The position numbers were made by a program, and so were the translations under genes. A DNA stretch of 64,000 nt from Tritrichomonas musculus (taxonomy: Eukaryota; Parabasalia; Tritrichomonadida; Tritrichomonadidae): assembly GCA_039105265.1 (NCBI GenBank), contig JAPFFF010000008.1:4712001-4776000 (forward strand), written 5' to 3'. Below the pieces are notes generated by a model, which made no database searches, was not told the origin of the DNA, and saw only the letters and a list, made by a program, of their open reading frames with translations. Positions 47,800-60,226 of this stretch are shown piece after piece. Position 1 is the stretch's first letter. Every line of letters begins with the position of its first letter.

Positions 47800-47817
47800 A
47801 AACAAATTTTTGATCTT

Positions 47818-47821
<4 letters not shown>

Positions 47822-47872
<51 letters not shown>
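47822..47872. repeat. Poly-T run of about 51 bases
   Basis: This is a homopolymer within the hAT element, downstream of the transposase frame. The exact length is uncertain in any assembly. Confidence 0.95.
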
Positions 47873-47877
<5 letters not shown>

Positions 47878-47961
47878 AATATTATTTTTTATATATTTAT
47901 AAATTTGGAATGATTTGTTTTATTAAATTAAATCATAAGAAGCTTTATATATATAAATTTT

Positions 47962-50370
47962 TCACTCATCTATATGTGTTTGAATTTTTCCTTTCAAACA
48001 TGATAATCTAGCTCTTGCTGTTAATATGTCATTTTTAATTTTATATTGTTGTTTTGAAACTGAGCTTCTTTTAACGGAAATGTTTCTTTCGCCTATTGCT
48101 TGAGTGGCTGGAATTGATAGAAATGTCGTGGCCAATTCAGCAATGTCATTCATTGAGTTTGAATAAACTGCAGCTGCCCAAAATTCGGTGTTATAATCAT
48201 AGATCAAATCTCAATTTGGCAATTTTTCTGCCGAATATTGGAAAAAATTCTTATATTGATCTCGAACTCTGGATTTTTTTTATCTATCAAATTTTTTAAT
48301 TTTGCATAATTCATTTATGCAATATAGAGAGCATTGATATGAACTTTCATTCTTCATTTCATTTAAGTTTCTCCAGTGTTTTAATTTGGATGCATTATTG
48401 CTTATGTTATTTGAATTGGCTTCATGATTATTAGTTTGCGATTTGTTCTCTTCATCAATTTCATTTATTGTTTGTTCTGTTACAGAGTAGTAATTAAATA
48501 AAGTTTCTTGTTTTAATTCTGACTTATCTTTTATTGAATTATTATCAATGGTGATCATATTTTTAGCATATCTTTTTTTTTCATCTTCTTCAATTTCCCT
48601 GATGACTTCATCTATATTGAGTGTGTCATTCTTTTCTTCTTCTTCATTTTGAGTTTCATCATCAGAACTTGAGTTTTCTTTAATAAAGGAGCGAAGAATA
48701 TAATCACTTTCAAGTTTATTTAATTTTTTTAAATATTTTGAGAAGTCTAAAGATGGATAATCTGGGTATTCGTTCTCTTCATCACAAAGTGCTTCTTTGA
48801 AAAAGTTTTTGCGATAATCATTTCTTCCAATTGAGGTAAATGAATAAGCCGTTTCAATTAATTCAATTCTGGCATTTTCTTTATAATCATTTTGAAATGC
48901 ATTAATTATTAATTGGCATTCATTAGATAAAATCAACAATGACAATTTACATGTTTTCAAATGATTGATTAATTGATCAAACAATGGTTTTACCCACCAT
49001 AACGGAGCACGGTTACTCTCAATTTTGTCAATGAATATTTTTATTGGCATTAATATGGTTGTCAATTCTCTGATGATTTCTGGAATTCCTTCTTTAAATT
49101 CGGCAAATCTTTTTTGATTTAGCAACTTTTTGATTGGTTTACTATTTGTATTTTTGAAAATTCTATCAATAACTTCTTTGTTTTGTATAGCCCAAAAAGC
49201 AACATCAAACATAAAGACCCATCTGGTTTCTATTAAAGATGGAATGAATTTTTTTAAGCATAAATACAAGGATGGTTTCCGAAGTAAAACTTGCAAAGAA
49301 CATAGTATTTCTACACATTTAGATAAATTGGCACTTTTTTGTGTGATTTTCAATAAAGAACGGTTGAAAATATGGCATGTGCATGGAATAAAAAGAACTG
49401 CGCTATACTTAGGATTATCGAAAAATTTATTTTGCATCGATTCTGGATTTAGATAGTCTAATCCTTTCATTTGCGCGGGGAGTCTATCTCCAACAAAACA
49501 AGAAATCGTTATATTATGTTCTAAAGCTTTGTCTATTGTGTCTTTTCCAATTTCCATATAGTCTTTGGCAGTAAAAGTGCTCATAGTATATGATTTGAAT
49601 AAAAAAGTGCCATGTTGATGGATGATATCATTAAAAAGTATATCGACGAAATGATTATGAGCAACTGTTCCTCCATCAAGAGCAGCTGCAATTGGGTTTG
49701 ATAGAGAGGTCAATTGGCATTGAAAAAGCAAAGAACTTTTTGATAAATCAATAATTCTTTGGCGTATTTGACGTCTATTTCGAACTTTGTATATTTTATT
49801 TGGTTTCTCAGTCTTTCCAAATTCAAATGATTTTTGTCCTGCTCTAATAAAGTGTAATAGCAAATCATTAAATTCATTTGAACATATACTTCGAATACTG
49901 AAATTAAGTTGAGCGCATACTAATGCTACATGATCTTCTAAGGAAAGATCGGCTGTATCTAAAACCCTTACGATAGGCATTTCTGTTAAAAAATTATCGA
50001 TTTTTCTTTGTTTTTCTTCGTCAATAAATTGTGAACAATCATGATTATCATCATATCTGGATAGTCGTTTATGATATTGACATTTTATTATTTTACCATT
50101 GATTTCCACAAAATTTCCGCAATAAATATGATTTCGAGATTGTTTTCCTTCTTTAAATTTATCAGCATGAGTAGCACCTTTATGAATAATTATTTTTTTT
50201 AAATCATTGCTTCCACTATTACTTGGATTACCAGAATCTTCAACATTGCTATGATTTATGTTGGAATTACTTTCATCAATTTTATTATCATCATCCGCTG
50301 ATAAAGATTCAATGTCATTATGCTTATTTTTTTTGGGAACGGTATGAAAAAAATGAGTTATTGCCTCCAT
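47962..50370 (-). pseudogene. hAT transposase with two in-frame stops
   Basis: The frame opens at 50370 (MEAITHFFHTVPKK). Stops at 48280-48282 (TAA) and about 24 codons later (TGA) interrupt it, but the same frame then continues to 47962. The last part has the hAT C-terminal dimerisation signature: ATTFLSIPATQAIGERNIS followed by a basic helix. The first 110 residues are polar with a C..H and H..C arrangement (IKCQYHKRLSRYDDNHDCSQ) that may be a BED-like finger. The central region holds the RNase-H-like core with an alpha-helical insert. Two stops make it inactive. Confidence 0.88.
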
Positions 50371-51438
50371 AAGCTGTTAAAAAATTATATTATTATTACA
50401 TCAGAAACAAAATTTTCAAATTCAAATTTTGTATAAAATTCAAATAATTTCTTCAAATTTGATAAGAATAATCATATTTTATATAGTAAATTGAGAAAAT
50501 AAAATCACAATTATTATTATAAAATATGGTTGTGCATAACAAATTTGAAAGAATAAGAAAAAAAATGTTTTCGGTTTTTCTCAAAAAAATCCTTACTGGC
50601 AATGAAAATGAATCAATTAATCACTGTAAATTTCTTTTTATATACTCAAAAACATATATTTCATTAAATTAATTTATATTTATATAAAAATTTATTTTTT
50701 GTATAAAGAAATATCTATATCACCATGTTGATAATATCTATATTAAAAAATTAAAATGCATTTGATTTGAAAATTAAAATGTTATATATTCCTACGGATT
50801 TACATCAAATTTATGCTAATTGAAAAAATATATGCTAATTGAGTAAATAGAGTCAACAAAATGAAATATCAAGTAGGTTTTAAAACAGATAATTGAAATA
50901 AATACAGTCGATATTTTTGGTGAAAAAATGCATTTAAAATTTTTTCAGGTTTGTGTCTACTCATCTTACGAATTCTTATTTTAAGCATTTGATGAAATAT
51001 TTTTCAACCAAAATTAGTTCTATTTTTATTAAACAATGCTTGAATATTTTTTTTTAATTTTTTGACCATGGGCAGGTCCTTGACCTTCTCAAAATATATT
51101 GAAAAAGTTGCTGTCCTGCCCGTTTGACCATGGTCAAAAATTGAATTTATATTGAATTTTTCAATATATAAAATGAAAAACACACAAATTTGTCTTGACC
51201 TTCTCAATTCCAATAATTTATGAGTATTTTATATTAATAATTTATCAAATATTTGAATATTTTTATAGAAAAAATGAATAAAAATATAGAAAATAATTCT
51301 GAATTATTAAAAATTAATAATTCAATTATATTTTGGAATTAAGGAAGAATAAACATATTTAAATGAAAATTTTTATCTTATGGTTTTTGTAAAACAAAAT
51401 TATATTTGTCCAAGGGCATTTTAATTCATCATGGGCAG
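50371..51438. other. Non-coding 5' side of the hAT element
   Basis: This is AT-rich with no convincing gene. Repeats of TTGACCATGG and TTGACCTTCTCAA-like strings around 51055-51210 form inverted pairs close to the hAT end and may be transposase sites. Confidence 0.55.
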
Positions 51439-54400
51439 TCAAAGAAACTGACCAAATGCTGACCAGGTACAACCATAGTAATTATTTATTGCATTCAAGT
51501 GCTCGTCTTCAACTACTTGATCATTTTTTGGCGGTCTGCATGAACTTAAAATATTTTGAGATAAATTAGTTCCAAACTTTGAAACAAATTCTTCCTTACT
51601 CATTTCTCTGAAAATTTGAATGAATGTTTTCATTGCTTTTTTTAAAGTTGCAATAAATGCTTTTTTAGCAGCTTTTTTGATCACTTCTTTAGGATTTTCT
51701 GCTGTCGAAATCGTTTGCTTAAATTGTTTAGTATTGTTTAAGTTTTGCAAAACTGTATCAGAAATCAAGTCATCATTATTTTCACTTGTTTGATTGATTG
51801 GATTACTGTGATCATTTGAATTATCTGATAAATCTTTTCCATTTATTATATTCTCCCAAGCATAATCATATAAATCAAATGAAAAAATAATATTTTTTTT
51901 ATTCTTTTGTTCATCAATGTTATTCTTTAATTTTAATATTTCTGCATATTCTTTTGATTGAAGTAGAGGATTAACCAAATAATTCACAAGTTTTTCGACA
52001 TCATTTTCATCATCCAAATTATATTTAAATGGAATTTTAAATTTTGATTGAGAGGTTTTGTGATCTATTCCATGTAATGATGCACATAATTTCATGCACC
52101 ATTCATTTATGCTAAGTTTTTGTACGTTTTTTTTAAATCTTTTGTCTTTTAAATAAAAATCAAATGTTGATTCAAATTTTGGTATTGGTATAACACTGAG
52201 AGAATAATTGATAACATTATATCTGTGCGATGGAAGTGTACCACGCATTAAATTTGGGATTCTGATTGTTTTGTATTGTTTGCTTGAGATAATCAGATTT
52301 GTATAATTGTTGATCATTATTTCAACTCTATTTAAAATTTCATCATTAACCGTTTTTCCATTCATCAAGTCAGAAAGAGTATTGGCTAAAAATAAACCAT
52401 CAAAATCAATATTTTTCAATGAATTAATTTCATTCGTCAAGGTAAATCCAGCTTCATTTTCGCGTTTATTTATTTTGATTGGTGAATGTAAATCATTACT
52501 AAATTGCCTAGCGATAATTGCTTCAGCAGCAACTCTAACTGCATTGTCATAATCGTTATCATAGAATGATAATATGCGCATGCTTCCAAAAAATAACTCT
52601 ATGTCATGTGTTGATACTCTCTGTGTAGCAAGATTATCCGGGTAATATTTTACAGCTATCGAAAGTGCCACAATAGTATTTAAGATTCTAATAATTGATA
52701 TTTCATCACTAAAAAGTACACCTAATGATTTGGAACTATATCTTTGCTTAAAAACTGAATTATTTCCAACATTACGAATTTTTTTAAGATGCATTTTGAA
52801 GATTTCAAAAGCATAACTCAGAAAATCTTGCCTTGTTTCATTTGATAACAGAGGTGATCTAAAAGCTTCAATTAGTAGTAAGTATGGTAAAATGAAGAAG
52901 GCTGCATCAAAACGGCATTTTTCTAAACATTTGACGAATGAATACCATGAAAAAATGGCTAAAGCATAGCCATCTTTCATGGCACCAGGTTTACCTTTAT
53001 CGCTGAATACGGGACCTAATTGAACGGCATCAGCAAAGAGTGCCGTGTTCACACAGCGGCATGTTTCCGGATCGATTAACAAAAGATGCTGAATTATCCT
53101 TGATCTGGCACACTTTAAAATATGGAACAAGTCAGATACAGGTATGTATTCTCCTTTGTTTATTTCATCAATGATTTCACTAAATGGCTTTTCTAATATT
53201 GGTTCAATTTTATCCTGGAAAAATGTGCGATGCGTTTGGTCAAACGAAACGTCTCCATCAGTAGCTTGAAACTTTACAATGAAGTTATGTTTGTTTAATA
53301 TTTGCCTTATTTTTTGAAACTTATCAATTATATATTTCGGCGAAGAACCATTCCGAGTTTGTGTTACATGAACTACGCATGGTGGATAGTATTTCATTAA
53401 AGGTAACATTTCGAAAACGTATAATGCCACTGAATTTTGATTTGGTAAAATTCTTGAGCGATGCAGCATCTCCCCCTAATGTTACTAAGATTGGCTTTTC
53501 AGCTTTATGTTGTTCGTTGAAACTAATTATACCTTGATAAAATTTTGAAATTAAATTTGGAATGCACTCATGATCTAAAAATAAATCCTTAATTGAATAC
53601 TTGATCGGCAAAAGGAAATAATAACATGATGAAATTGATAACAAAGGCAAAAAATCACACATTTTCTTATAAGCCTTGCTATTTAATAAATGTATCAACG
53701 AACAAAATTTGTAATACTCTTCGGAAGTTGGCCTTTTTAAGAATTTATTTATCATACAATATAATATTGGATATTGATGTGCTAATTCAATGCATACTTT
53801 ATTTTTATTTATTTCCGGAATTTCCGGGGGAAGTATTATTTTATTTATTTCAATACTTTCAATTTTTTGTTTTAATAATGAAAGTTCTTGATTGAGATCA
53901 TAAATGGTCTGTATATTTCTCGCTTTTTCCATTTTTAGTTCTTCAATAATTGCAGTTTTTTTCTCTTTTTTTTCTTTTCTCGCATTCTCCATTATAATGT
54001 CTTTCGATTTTTTTCCAAATACTGGTCCTTGGAAGAAAAATTTATCAGATTGAATATAATCTATAATTTGTAAGTCATCATCATTTAAAACAGAAAATGT
54101 TCTACAAAATTGTAAAAGTGATTTACATTCAATATTTTTACTAATTTCTAAAAAAATTTTTTTTGGATATTCAATATTTTCGAACATGTCTAGCAAAAGT
54201 AAAGATAAAGAAGGGTTTGCTGTTGGAAATTCCAAGGAAAATTCAATTATTGCTTGAAATATTAGATTATTTGCAAATTTAGATAATTGCGAAATTTTCT
54301 CTTTGTTTCTCAATGTTTTTTGAAGGATTTTTTTAATTTCAATATTTGAACGATTTTGATCTATCGATTCAATAGAATTTGAATTGTTATTAGGAGAAAA

Positions 54401-54547
54401 TTGAGAATTTTGTAATGCGATATAATGTTTTTGAACACTTCCGGGCGATTTATTTGGGAAAAAAGATGAAATAATTGTCCACTTTTTACCATATTCATCA
54501 ACTTTGTTATATAATTCGACATCTTCGCTGTAGGTCCACTTAGACAT
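51439..54547 (-). pseudogene. P-like transposase with Myb domain, frameshifted and truncated by hAT
   Basis: The gene starts at 54547 with a Myb/SANT domain (KWTYSEDVELYNKVDEYGKKW, then PGSVQKHY). A coiled region (about residues 190-240) follows. The catalytic region shows ILVTLGGDAAS, then a frameshift near 53460. The second frame continues with QATDGDVSFD and DLFHILKCARSRI, a D..H..K..R pattern like that of P and THAP9 transposases. The hAT element interrupts the last codons; the original end lies at 47571-47600, in frame across the duplicated 8 bp. The rest of the frame is open, so only two lesions separate it from an intact gene of about 1050 codons. Confidence 0.72.
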
Positions 54548-54741
54548 TTTTTATGGCAAATCAAACAAACCTTCAGAAATTTAAAAAGTGGAATCTCCAC
54601 TGCTAATAGATCTTTTTCAAAAATAATTTATTTTTTAAGTTGTAAATAAGTTGCTGATAATTTTATAATATTTTTTTTAAATATTTATTAAGGCAGAAAA
54701 AACTCAAAAATTTTCTATCGTTGGACCCCCTATTTTTTTTC

Positions 54742-56112
54742 ATTTAATTAGGTATTTAAAAATTATACTAAAAATAAATCAGATAATAGTTGTATAATTG
54801 ATTTTGTTAATTAATTTTTTTTTAATAAAAATATTTCAAAAGATATGAATGAATTTGTTGATTTTTTTATCAAATTTGGCGCCATTTTTTTTTCTCAAAT
54901 TTGGCTCCTTTTTAATGTCGTTTTTGAAGTGTTTCAGTTAAAATTCATGTTGCTCTCTTTTTAATTATTTAAGATTTACAATTTGAATAATATGATTCGT
55001 AAAATTTTTAACATTTTTTCATAATGATTTGAAAAAAAGCATGGTGTCAGCAAATATTTAATTAATTTGATTAAAAATTAAATTTCATACAATAATTATA
55101 TGATGAAAATATCAAAACATAAAATTATTTCTATAAATATTGATAATAAAATTATGAATATTACAACATTTAGCAAAAAAATCATTTTATTATTAAAAAA
55201 AAATGTAAAAAGGAGAAAAATAAAAAAAAATATTGTAGAATATCAAAGATCTTTACATACTTGAAAACTTTTAGCAAGCTATTTTGGATTTTATAGTAAA
55301 CACGTGCATTTAAACGTAAGTAATTAACTCCTTCATTAAGAATTTTTTTGAAATTAATTATGAATAGAAACAAGTGATTTGTATTAACAAGTAAGTATCT
55401 ATTTGTTTTTATTTCGATATCGTTGTTTCTAATATGTAATTAATTGAATGATCTTATAGAGATAAATTTGAGATATTTGGATTTTGAAATATTCGGAAAT
55501 AATTGCTTTGTTATTGAATGAAACGATAAGAATATTCTTCCTAATGTACAAGATAGCTAAGAGATAGCTCTCAGGATCAAGGGATGGTGTAAATATTGAT
55601 TTTTATTTTAGAAAATGTATGGCTCTGGTAAAGCCTCACAATTTTTGAAAGAAAATATTAATTTCTATTTAGTATTGAATTGTCGCAAACTCACATTTTT
55701 TTGTGAGTTTTATGGGTATTTGATGGGGAAAATTAATATCTGAAGAGAAATAGATGTATCTGAGAGAAATAAACCACAGCAAAGATGAGAAAAGTGTATT
55801 TGAGGGGGAAAAAATATATCTGATGGGAACTAACTACATATGATGCAACTTTTTTATATCTGATTCAAAAATTGTTTCTGATGTAAAATTTTTTTTTCAG
55901 AAATAAATGACTTGTTATATGAAATAAAAATGATATCAAAATAGCCTCTAAAAAAAAAAAAAAAAAAAACTCACCTTCAAAATTTTTTTTTAAAAAAAAA
56001 AAAAAAAACTCACTTGTGATGTGAAAAAATTTTTAAAAATAAAAAAGTCCCAAAAATAATTAAAATGATAATTATTTATATCAAACCGATATATTAGATG
56101 ATATTACGGGAC
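54742..56112. other. AT-rich intergenic region
   Basis: No gene is supported. Around 55725-55885 there is a degenerate series of ATATCTGATG and ATCTGA strings. Near 55955-56010, poly-A runs next to AAAACTCAC occur twice. A possible hairpin with AGTCCC and GGGACT arms (56045-56113) adjoins the next repeat. Confidence 0.5.
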
Positions 56113-56472
56113 TCACGGAAAGCAAAAAACCGCCATCATAAGGTGAAATTTGACTTACTCTGTTAAGAAAATTAACCAAAAAAAAAAAAAAAAATCGTAA
56201 AATTTAAATGTTTCCTTAAAATTATAATTATTTGCTTTTTTTGATATAAATTTTTTTATTTTTACATTATTTTTCAGGAATATGCGCACCAGTGATCACA
56301 ACGGGGCTGCGCGAAGCCGATTCGGGTTCCTTGAATTGCTGGATGAATCGGGAAGCTATTTGAACTATATAAATTATTCATTATTTAGCAAAAATTGAAT
56401 AAAAAAAGTATAAAAAAGTATTCAAAAAGTTAAAAAGTTTTCAAAAAGTGGTGTAGAAAAATACGATTCCCC
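56113..56472. repeat. GGGG-ended MITE, truncated inverted copy 2
   Basis: This is the reverse complement of copy 1 (45638-45988) at high but not perfect identity. The inner third, including the second terminal repeat, is missing. The start codon of the frame in copy 1 is ATA here. Confidence 0.7.
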
Positions 56473-56579
56473 AAGAATTCCTCTAAAAATAAACAATTGT
56501 AATATCTATAAAGGAAATTGCCTTTATGCTTTTTAAAGGTGTAAGGTTTTTTTAAGCCACTTTATAATATTTTGTTTAT

Positions 56580-58391
56580 TTATTTTTCATTAATGTGATT
56601 AATAATTTCAAGTTCTAGATTTCGATGTGATACAATTTCAGAGTCAACGTTGGATGAAAGCATGAATGAATGTCGTTTCATGTCTTCAATGATGTCTATG
56701 AATGCCGGTCGATCATCTGGTCTTGGTGATGTGCACTTAGATATCAATTCAATACAAAACGGTGAAATTGTTGTTGATGATTTTGGAAGTGGAATTGGTT
56801 TGCCATTCAGTTTGTCTCGAAGACTTTGGTCTGGAAGTTTCCCTGTGAAAATGTAATAAATGCAAATTCCAAATGAGTAAACATCCGTCTTAATGTCATA
56901 GTCTTCTTGATTCGCCATTTCTGGTGACATGTAATGAAAAGTTCCAACTCCTTTCGTCAGTGAATCTTGTGAAATTTCTTCAACACGCGCAAGTCCAAAA
57001 TCAATGATTTTGGCTTCATAAACTGGATTCAACATAATGTTCTCAATTTTAAGATCTCGATGAATCATTTTCAATTTATGAATATAGTTCATTCCATGTG
57101 CAACTTCAACAACAATTTTCGCTTTAAATGTGTCGTTTAATATCTTCTTCTCTAGACATTCTTTCAAACTGTATTCTAGATACTCAAGGAAGATCGCAAT
57201 AGTGGTCATATTTTCTTCTGTGCTATCTTGGACTGGTTCTGTTGGATTGTATCCAAATGCTTGACAAATGCATGGATGATTAATTGAGTAAAGAACTTCA
57301 AATTCTTTGACTCCATTAATCAAATCTTTGTATGTCGTGGTTTTCGTAATTTTGAGAATTTTTTTGCACATCACTTTTTGTGTTTCTTCGTCAATTATTT
57401 TATATGCTACACTTGTGGCACCTTCACCAATCCTTTCCAAGACTTTATGATGCTCTTCTATGTCTTCTCCAATAATATAATTTGCTTCTTTTAGGTTTGT
57501 TACTTCTTTTGAGGAAAAATAGGCAATCAAATCTTTGATCTTACTTTGATCTTGAGCTTGTATTTGTGTTTCATTTGTATTTTCACGTTTTGGGGATACG
57601 TCTTTTATGTCGATAATAATTTGATCTTCCGTGTATTTCTTTAAAATTTGATGAATTGGTATGTGATTAGGAATTATTTCTCCCTTGATTGAGAATTCAA
57701 GCTTTGAAGATTTGAGATTTAATGAATTTTGAATTTGGTTTTCGTAAAATCTTAGAGGTTCATTATATTTTAAAATGGGCTTTTTCCTTGATTGAATATA
57801 TGTAAACATGACTTGAATTGGAAATGCAAAGATAATTAAACCTGTTTTTTGGTATTTTTTGAGGTCTACATTTGTATCAATTTCATCAAGAGCATTATTA
57901 TTTTGGAATATGTGAATTTGATCACGGCTATAATTGTATTTTGAACAAATTGAAGTAACCAAATCATCATAGACATTGTTGTCAAAACTCAAGGGAATTT
58001 TATAAATATGGTCTTGATTTGTCCCTTTAATCGTAATTTCTAACTCTAAAAACAATGATAAGAAATAGAAATCTTTAACATTATGTTTTGTAAAAATCTC
58101 ATAAGCATCTTCCTTTTCATATACAGAATTAAATAGATCTTCATCATGTGTCTTATATTTGAAATCTTCTTTAATAAATATATCTGTATTAAATTTTTTA
58201 TGCGTTTTTTCAGGAGCTCCATCAATATTTTTAAGAAACATCACGTCGGTGACAAATTTTTGACTGCTTGCTATTAAACTTCGTTTAATTATTTGCTTTT
58301 TTAATGAAAATATGTCCAGTCCTTTTTTAAAACCTAGATTTATATATCTATTTGGAAAATTTGCGTTGAATGCTCTGCAAGAATAGGTCAT
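56580..58391 (-). CDS. Protein kinase, TKL-like, probable cellular gene
   Basis: This 603-residue protein has a C-terminal kinase domain from about residue 316. The Gly loop is RIGEGATSVAYK, the Lys is in VMCKKIL, the catalytic loop is IHRDLKIEN (about 447), the metal loop is DFG (about 464), the P+1 region is YMSPE, and TDVYSFGI follows. All catalytic residues are present. The first 300 residues contain beta-rich, ubiquitin-like stretches (IYKIPLSFDNNVYDDLV, IHIFQNNNALDEIDTNVDL). Large families of such kinases exist in trichomonads. It lies alone between transposons, intronless, with an ATTTCATAAAT stretch before the ATG that resembles the trichomonad initiator. Confidence 0.9.
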   Translation of the reverse strand: MTYSCRAFNANFPNRYINLGFKKGLDIFSLKKQIIKRSLIASSQKFVTDVMFLKNIDGAPEKTHKKFNTDIFIKEDFKYKTHDEDLFNSVYEKEDAYEIFTKHNVKDFYFLSLFLELEITIKGTNQDHIYKIPLSFDNNVYDDLVTSICSKYNYSRDQIHIFQNNNALDEIDTNVDLKKYQKTGLIIFAFPIQVMFTYIQSRKKPILKYNEPLRFYENQIQNSLNLKSSKLEFSIKGEIIPNHIPIHQILKKYTEDQIIIDIKDVSPKRENTNETQIQAQDQSKIKDLIAYFSSKEVTNLKEANYIIGEDIEEHHKVLERIGEGATSVAYKIIDEETQKVMCKKILKITKTTTYKDLINGVKEFEVLYSINHPCICQAFGYNPTEPVQDSTEENMTTIAIFLEYLEYSLKECLEKKILNDTFKAKIVVEVAHGMNYIHKLKMIHRDLKIENIMLNPVYEAKIIDFGLARVEEISQDSLTKGVGTFHYMSPEMANQEDYDIKTDVYSFGICIYYIFTGKLPDQSLRDKLNGKPIPLPKSSTTISPFCIELISKCTSPRPDDRPAFIDIIEDMKRHSFMLSSNVDSEIVSHRNLELEIINHINEK

Positions 58392-59323
58392 TTCTTAAAA
58401 TTATTTATGAAATTTTTTAGTTGTAGGGAAAAAAAACCTACCATCTTTTCACCTAATTTTGACCTATGAGGCTGTCAAAAAGTATTTTTTAATTTTAGAT
58501 AGTGTGGCGATTTGTATGAGGTCATTCAAACATTTTTGTGATGATATTTGGTTTATAAACAAATCGATATATATTAAATTCTTGACCTGCTATGCAAAAA
58601 AATTATATAATATAATTTTAAATATTTGGTATATGTTATTAAACAAAAATATAAAAATCATTATTCTCTGATTTATGCGATTTTTGTCGAATTAAACTGA
58701 AATTGGAAAGTCAGTAGCACGTAGATTTGTTATTCTCCGATTCTCGAGATCGATAATTGATTGACTTTTTGATATCGATACAAAAATATGCACAGATTCT
58801 CGAGATCGATTTCAGAGATCAGGAATTTTTTTTCTCAGCTTTTGATATCAAAATTTTCAATTAAACTTTTTGATAAATATATGATCGTAATTTAATCTCA
58901 AATATTTCATAAAAAAGAATGTATTTTTTGATTTTAATCTTAAAATAAACATCAATACATTATATTATTTATTTTTAAATATTATAAAATCACAAATACC
59001 AATTATAAAAAAAGATAAATCTGTTTGAGATCTCGAGATCTCGGTAATTGTTATCAAGTTTACAATTATTTTTATATCACATTTCATATCTGATATCTTG
59101 ATAATCGATAATCTCGATATCAGATTTTTAAACTGATAATCAAGTATCAGATGCAAAAAAGTGACGTTTTTGATATCGATTCTCAAAATAACAAGTCTAG
59201 TAGCACGATAAGATTCAATTTTTTTTTAATACAATATATTTTTTATAAAACATTTTTAAAAAGTGAAAATAATTGTTACTGAGATTCCGGTCCCTTCAAA
59301 AAGTTAAATTCTATAAAAATTTT
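58392..59323. other. AT-rich intergenic region with CTCGAGAT motifs
   Basis: No gene is visible. The palindromic string CTCGAGATCGAT or parts of it recur (58742, 58799, 59028, 59100). They could be sites for a DNA-binding protein or decayed repeats. Confidence 0.45.
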
Positions 59324-60124
59324 TTATTCATTTATTTTTTTCTTTATGAATAAATCAACTTCATTTAAAATGTATCCATCTTTTTTTAATTCATCAAAAA
59401 GAACTTCGATTTCTTCTTTTGTGATATCATTTTTCAACCCTCTAGTAATTTGGCGTTGAATGCAATGGCCATGATTTTGGAGACACAAATAACATCGACG
59501 TGCAAATGATCGGCATAAGTTGTTTATAGTTTCCAATTTTATTGAATTCCAGGCACATTTAATAGAATCAATAAGTTCTTCTTTGTTATTAGGGTGATAG
59601 AATGAAATGATATCGTCCATTATGGACCATATCATTTCAATCACATTTAATTCAATTAAATCTTGACTTGTTTGATTCATTATACTCAAATCACCGTTCA
59701 TCCATAACGTATATAGCACAATATTGAGACGCTAATCAAAAGCTATGAAAAATTGAGAGCTATCTTCAGAACATTTATTTGTATATCCTTTCGATTCTTC
59801 ATCATAAGCTATTATCGGACATTGAATATGATTATCATGAACGCTTATGAAAAATTCTTTGATATATCGTCCTTCGGTGTCATAAACAACATCTTTTCTG
59901 AGAATTATTTTGAATATATTCCCATTGAAAGCTTTCAATTTTTGTTCAATATCATCATCATTTATTTTAATTTTCAATATATTATAATCAATTGGTTTCT
60001 TATTAAACTGTGGAGCTTTACTAAGATACTCAAAGAGAGAGTCCACTGCTTCTTGTTTCGGATTCTCATATAGATAATAAAACCAATCGGGAGGCAATAA
60101 GGCTACATGTCCTATTCTTTTCAC
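59324..60124 (-). pseudogene. Fibre fragment fused in frame to a mariner transposase end
   Basis: Codons from 60124 encode a segment similar to M1 fibre B (IFKIILRKDVVYDTEG, FIAFD, then YTLWMNGDLSIMN). One TAG at 59732-59734 interrupts it in frame. Directly after SIMNQ the protein becomes a Tc1/mariner transposase C-terminus: SQDLIELNVIEMIWSIM, then NNKEELIDSIKCAWNSI and LCRSFARRCYLC. This holds the last catalytic Asp region and the conserved tail, with about 45 extra residues. The mariner N-terminal part is absent. It is a chimeric remnant, not an active transposase. Confidence 0.75.
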
Positions 60125-60226
60125 TTTTTTTTCCTTTTTCTATTAATAGTTTTAGATATGGATATACTTCTTTTGATTCTAATTGTGAATTATTATCAGT
60201 GATTGCATTATAATCAATAAATTGGT

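Larger units (their letters stand above)
47609..51477. mobile_element. hAT transposon inserted in the P-like transposase gene
   Basis: Ends read TATAGTTGTACCTGG and, reversed, TATGGTTGTACCTGG. GTAATTAT flanks both sides (47601-47608 and 51478-51485), the 8-bp duplication typical of hAT. The encoded transposase has the hAT dimerisation domain but two stop codons. Near 51055-51135 a subterminal palindrome pairs GGGCAGG with CCTGCCC and is bordered by TTTGACCATGG motifs. Confidence 0.9.
46177..54733. mobile_element. P-like DNA transposon with nested hAT
   Basis: The termini ATAGGGGGTCCAACGATAGA are inverted at both ends and flanked by TTTTTTTC (46169-46176 and 54734-54741), an 8-bp duplication. 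A subterminal inverted repeat (TATTAGCAGTGGAGATTCCAC at 46304-46324 and 54589-54609) lies about 130 bp inside each end, as P elements have. Without the hAT insertion it is about 4.7 kb. It encodes a Myb-type plus RNase-H-like transposase in broken form. Superfamily assignment to P rests on these features, not on a search. Confidence 0.75.

Noticed and set aside
55182-55373. Short AT-rich frames between 54742 and 59300
   Set aside because: They are composed of low-complexity Phe, Ile, Lys and Asn codons with no motif or conserved neighbour.
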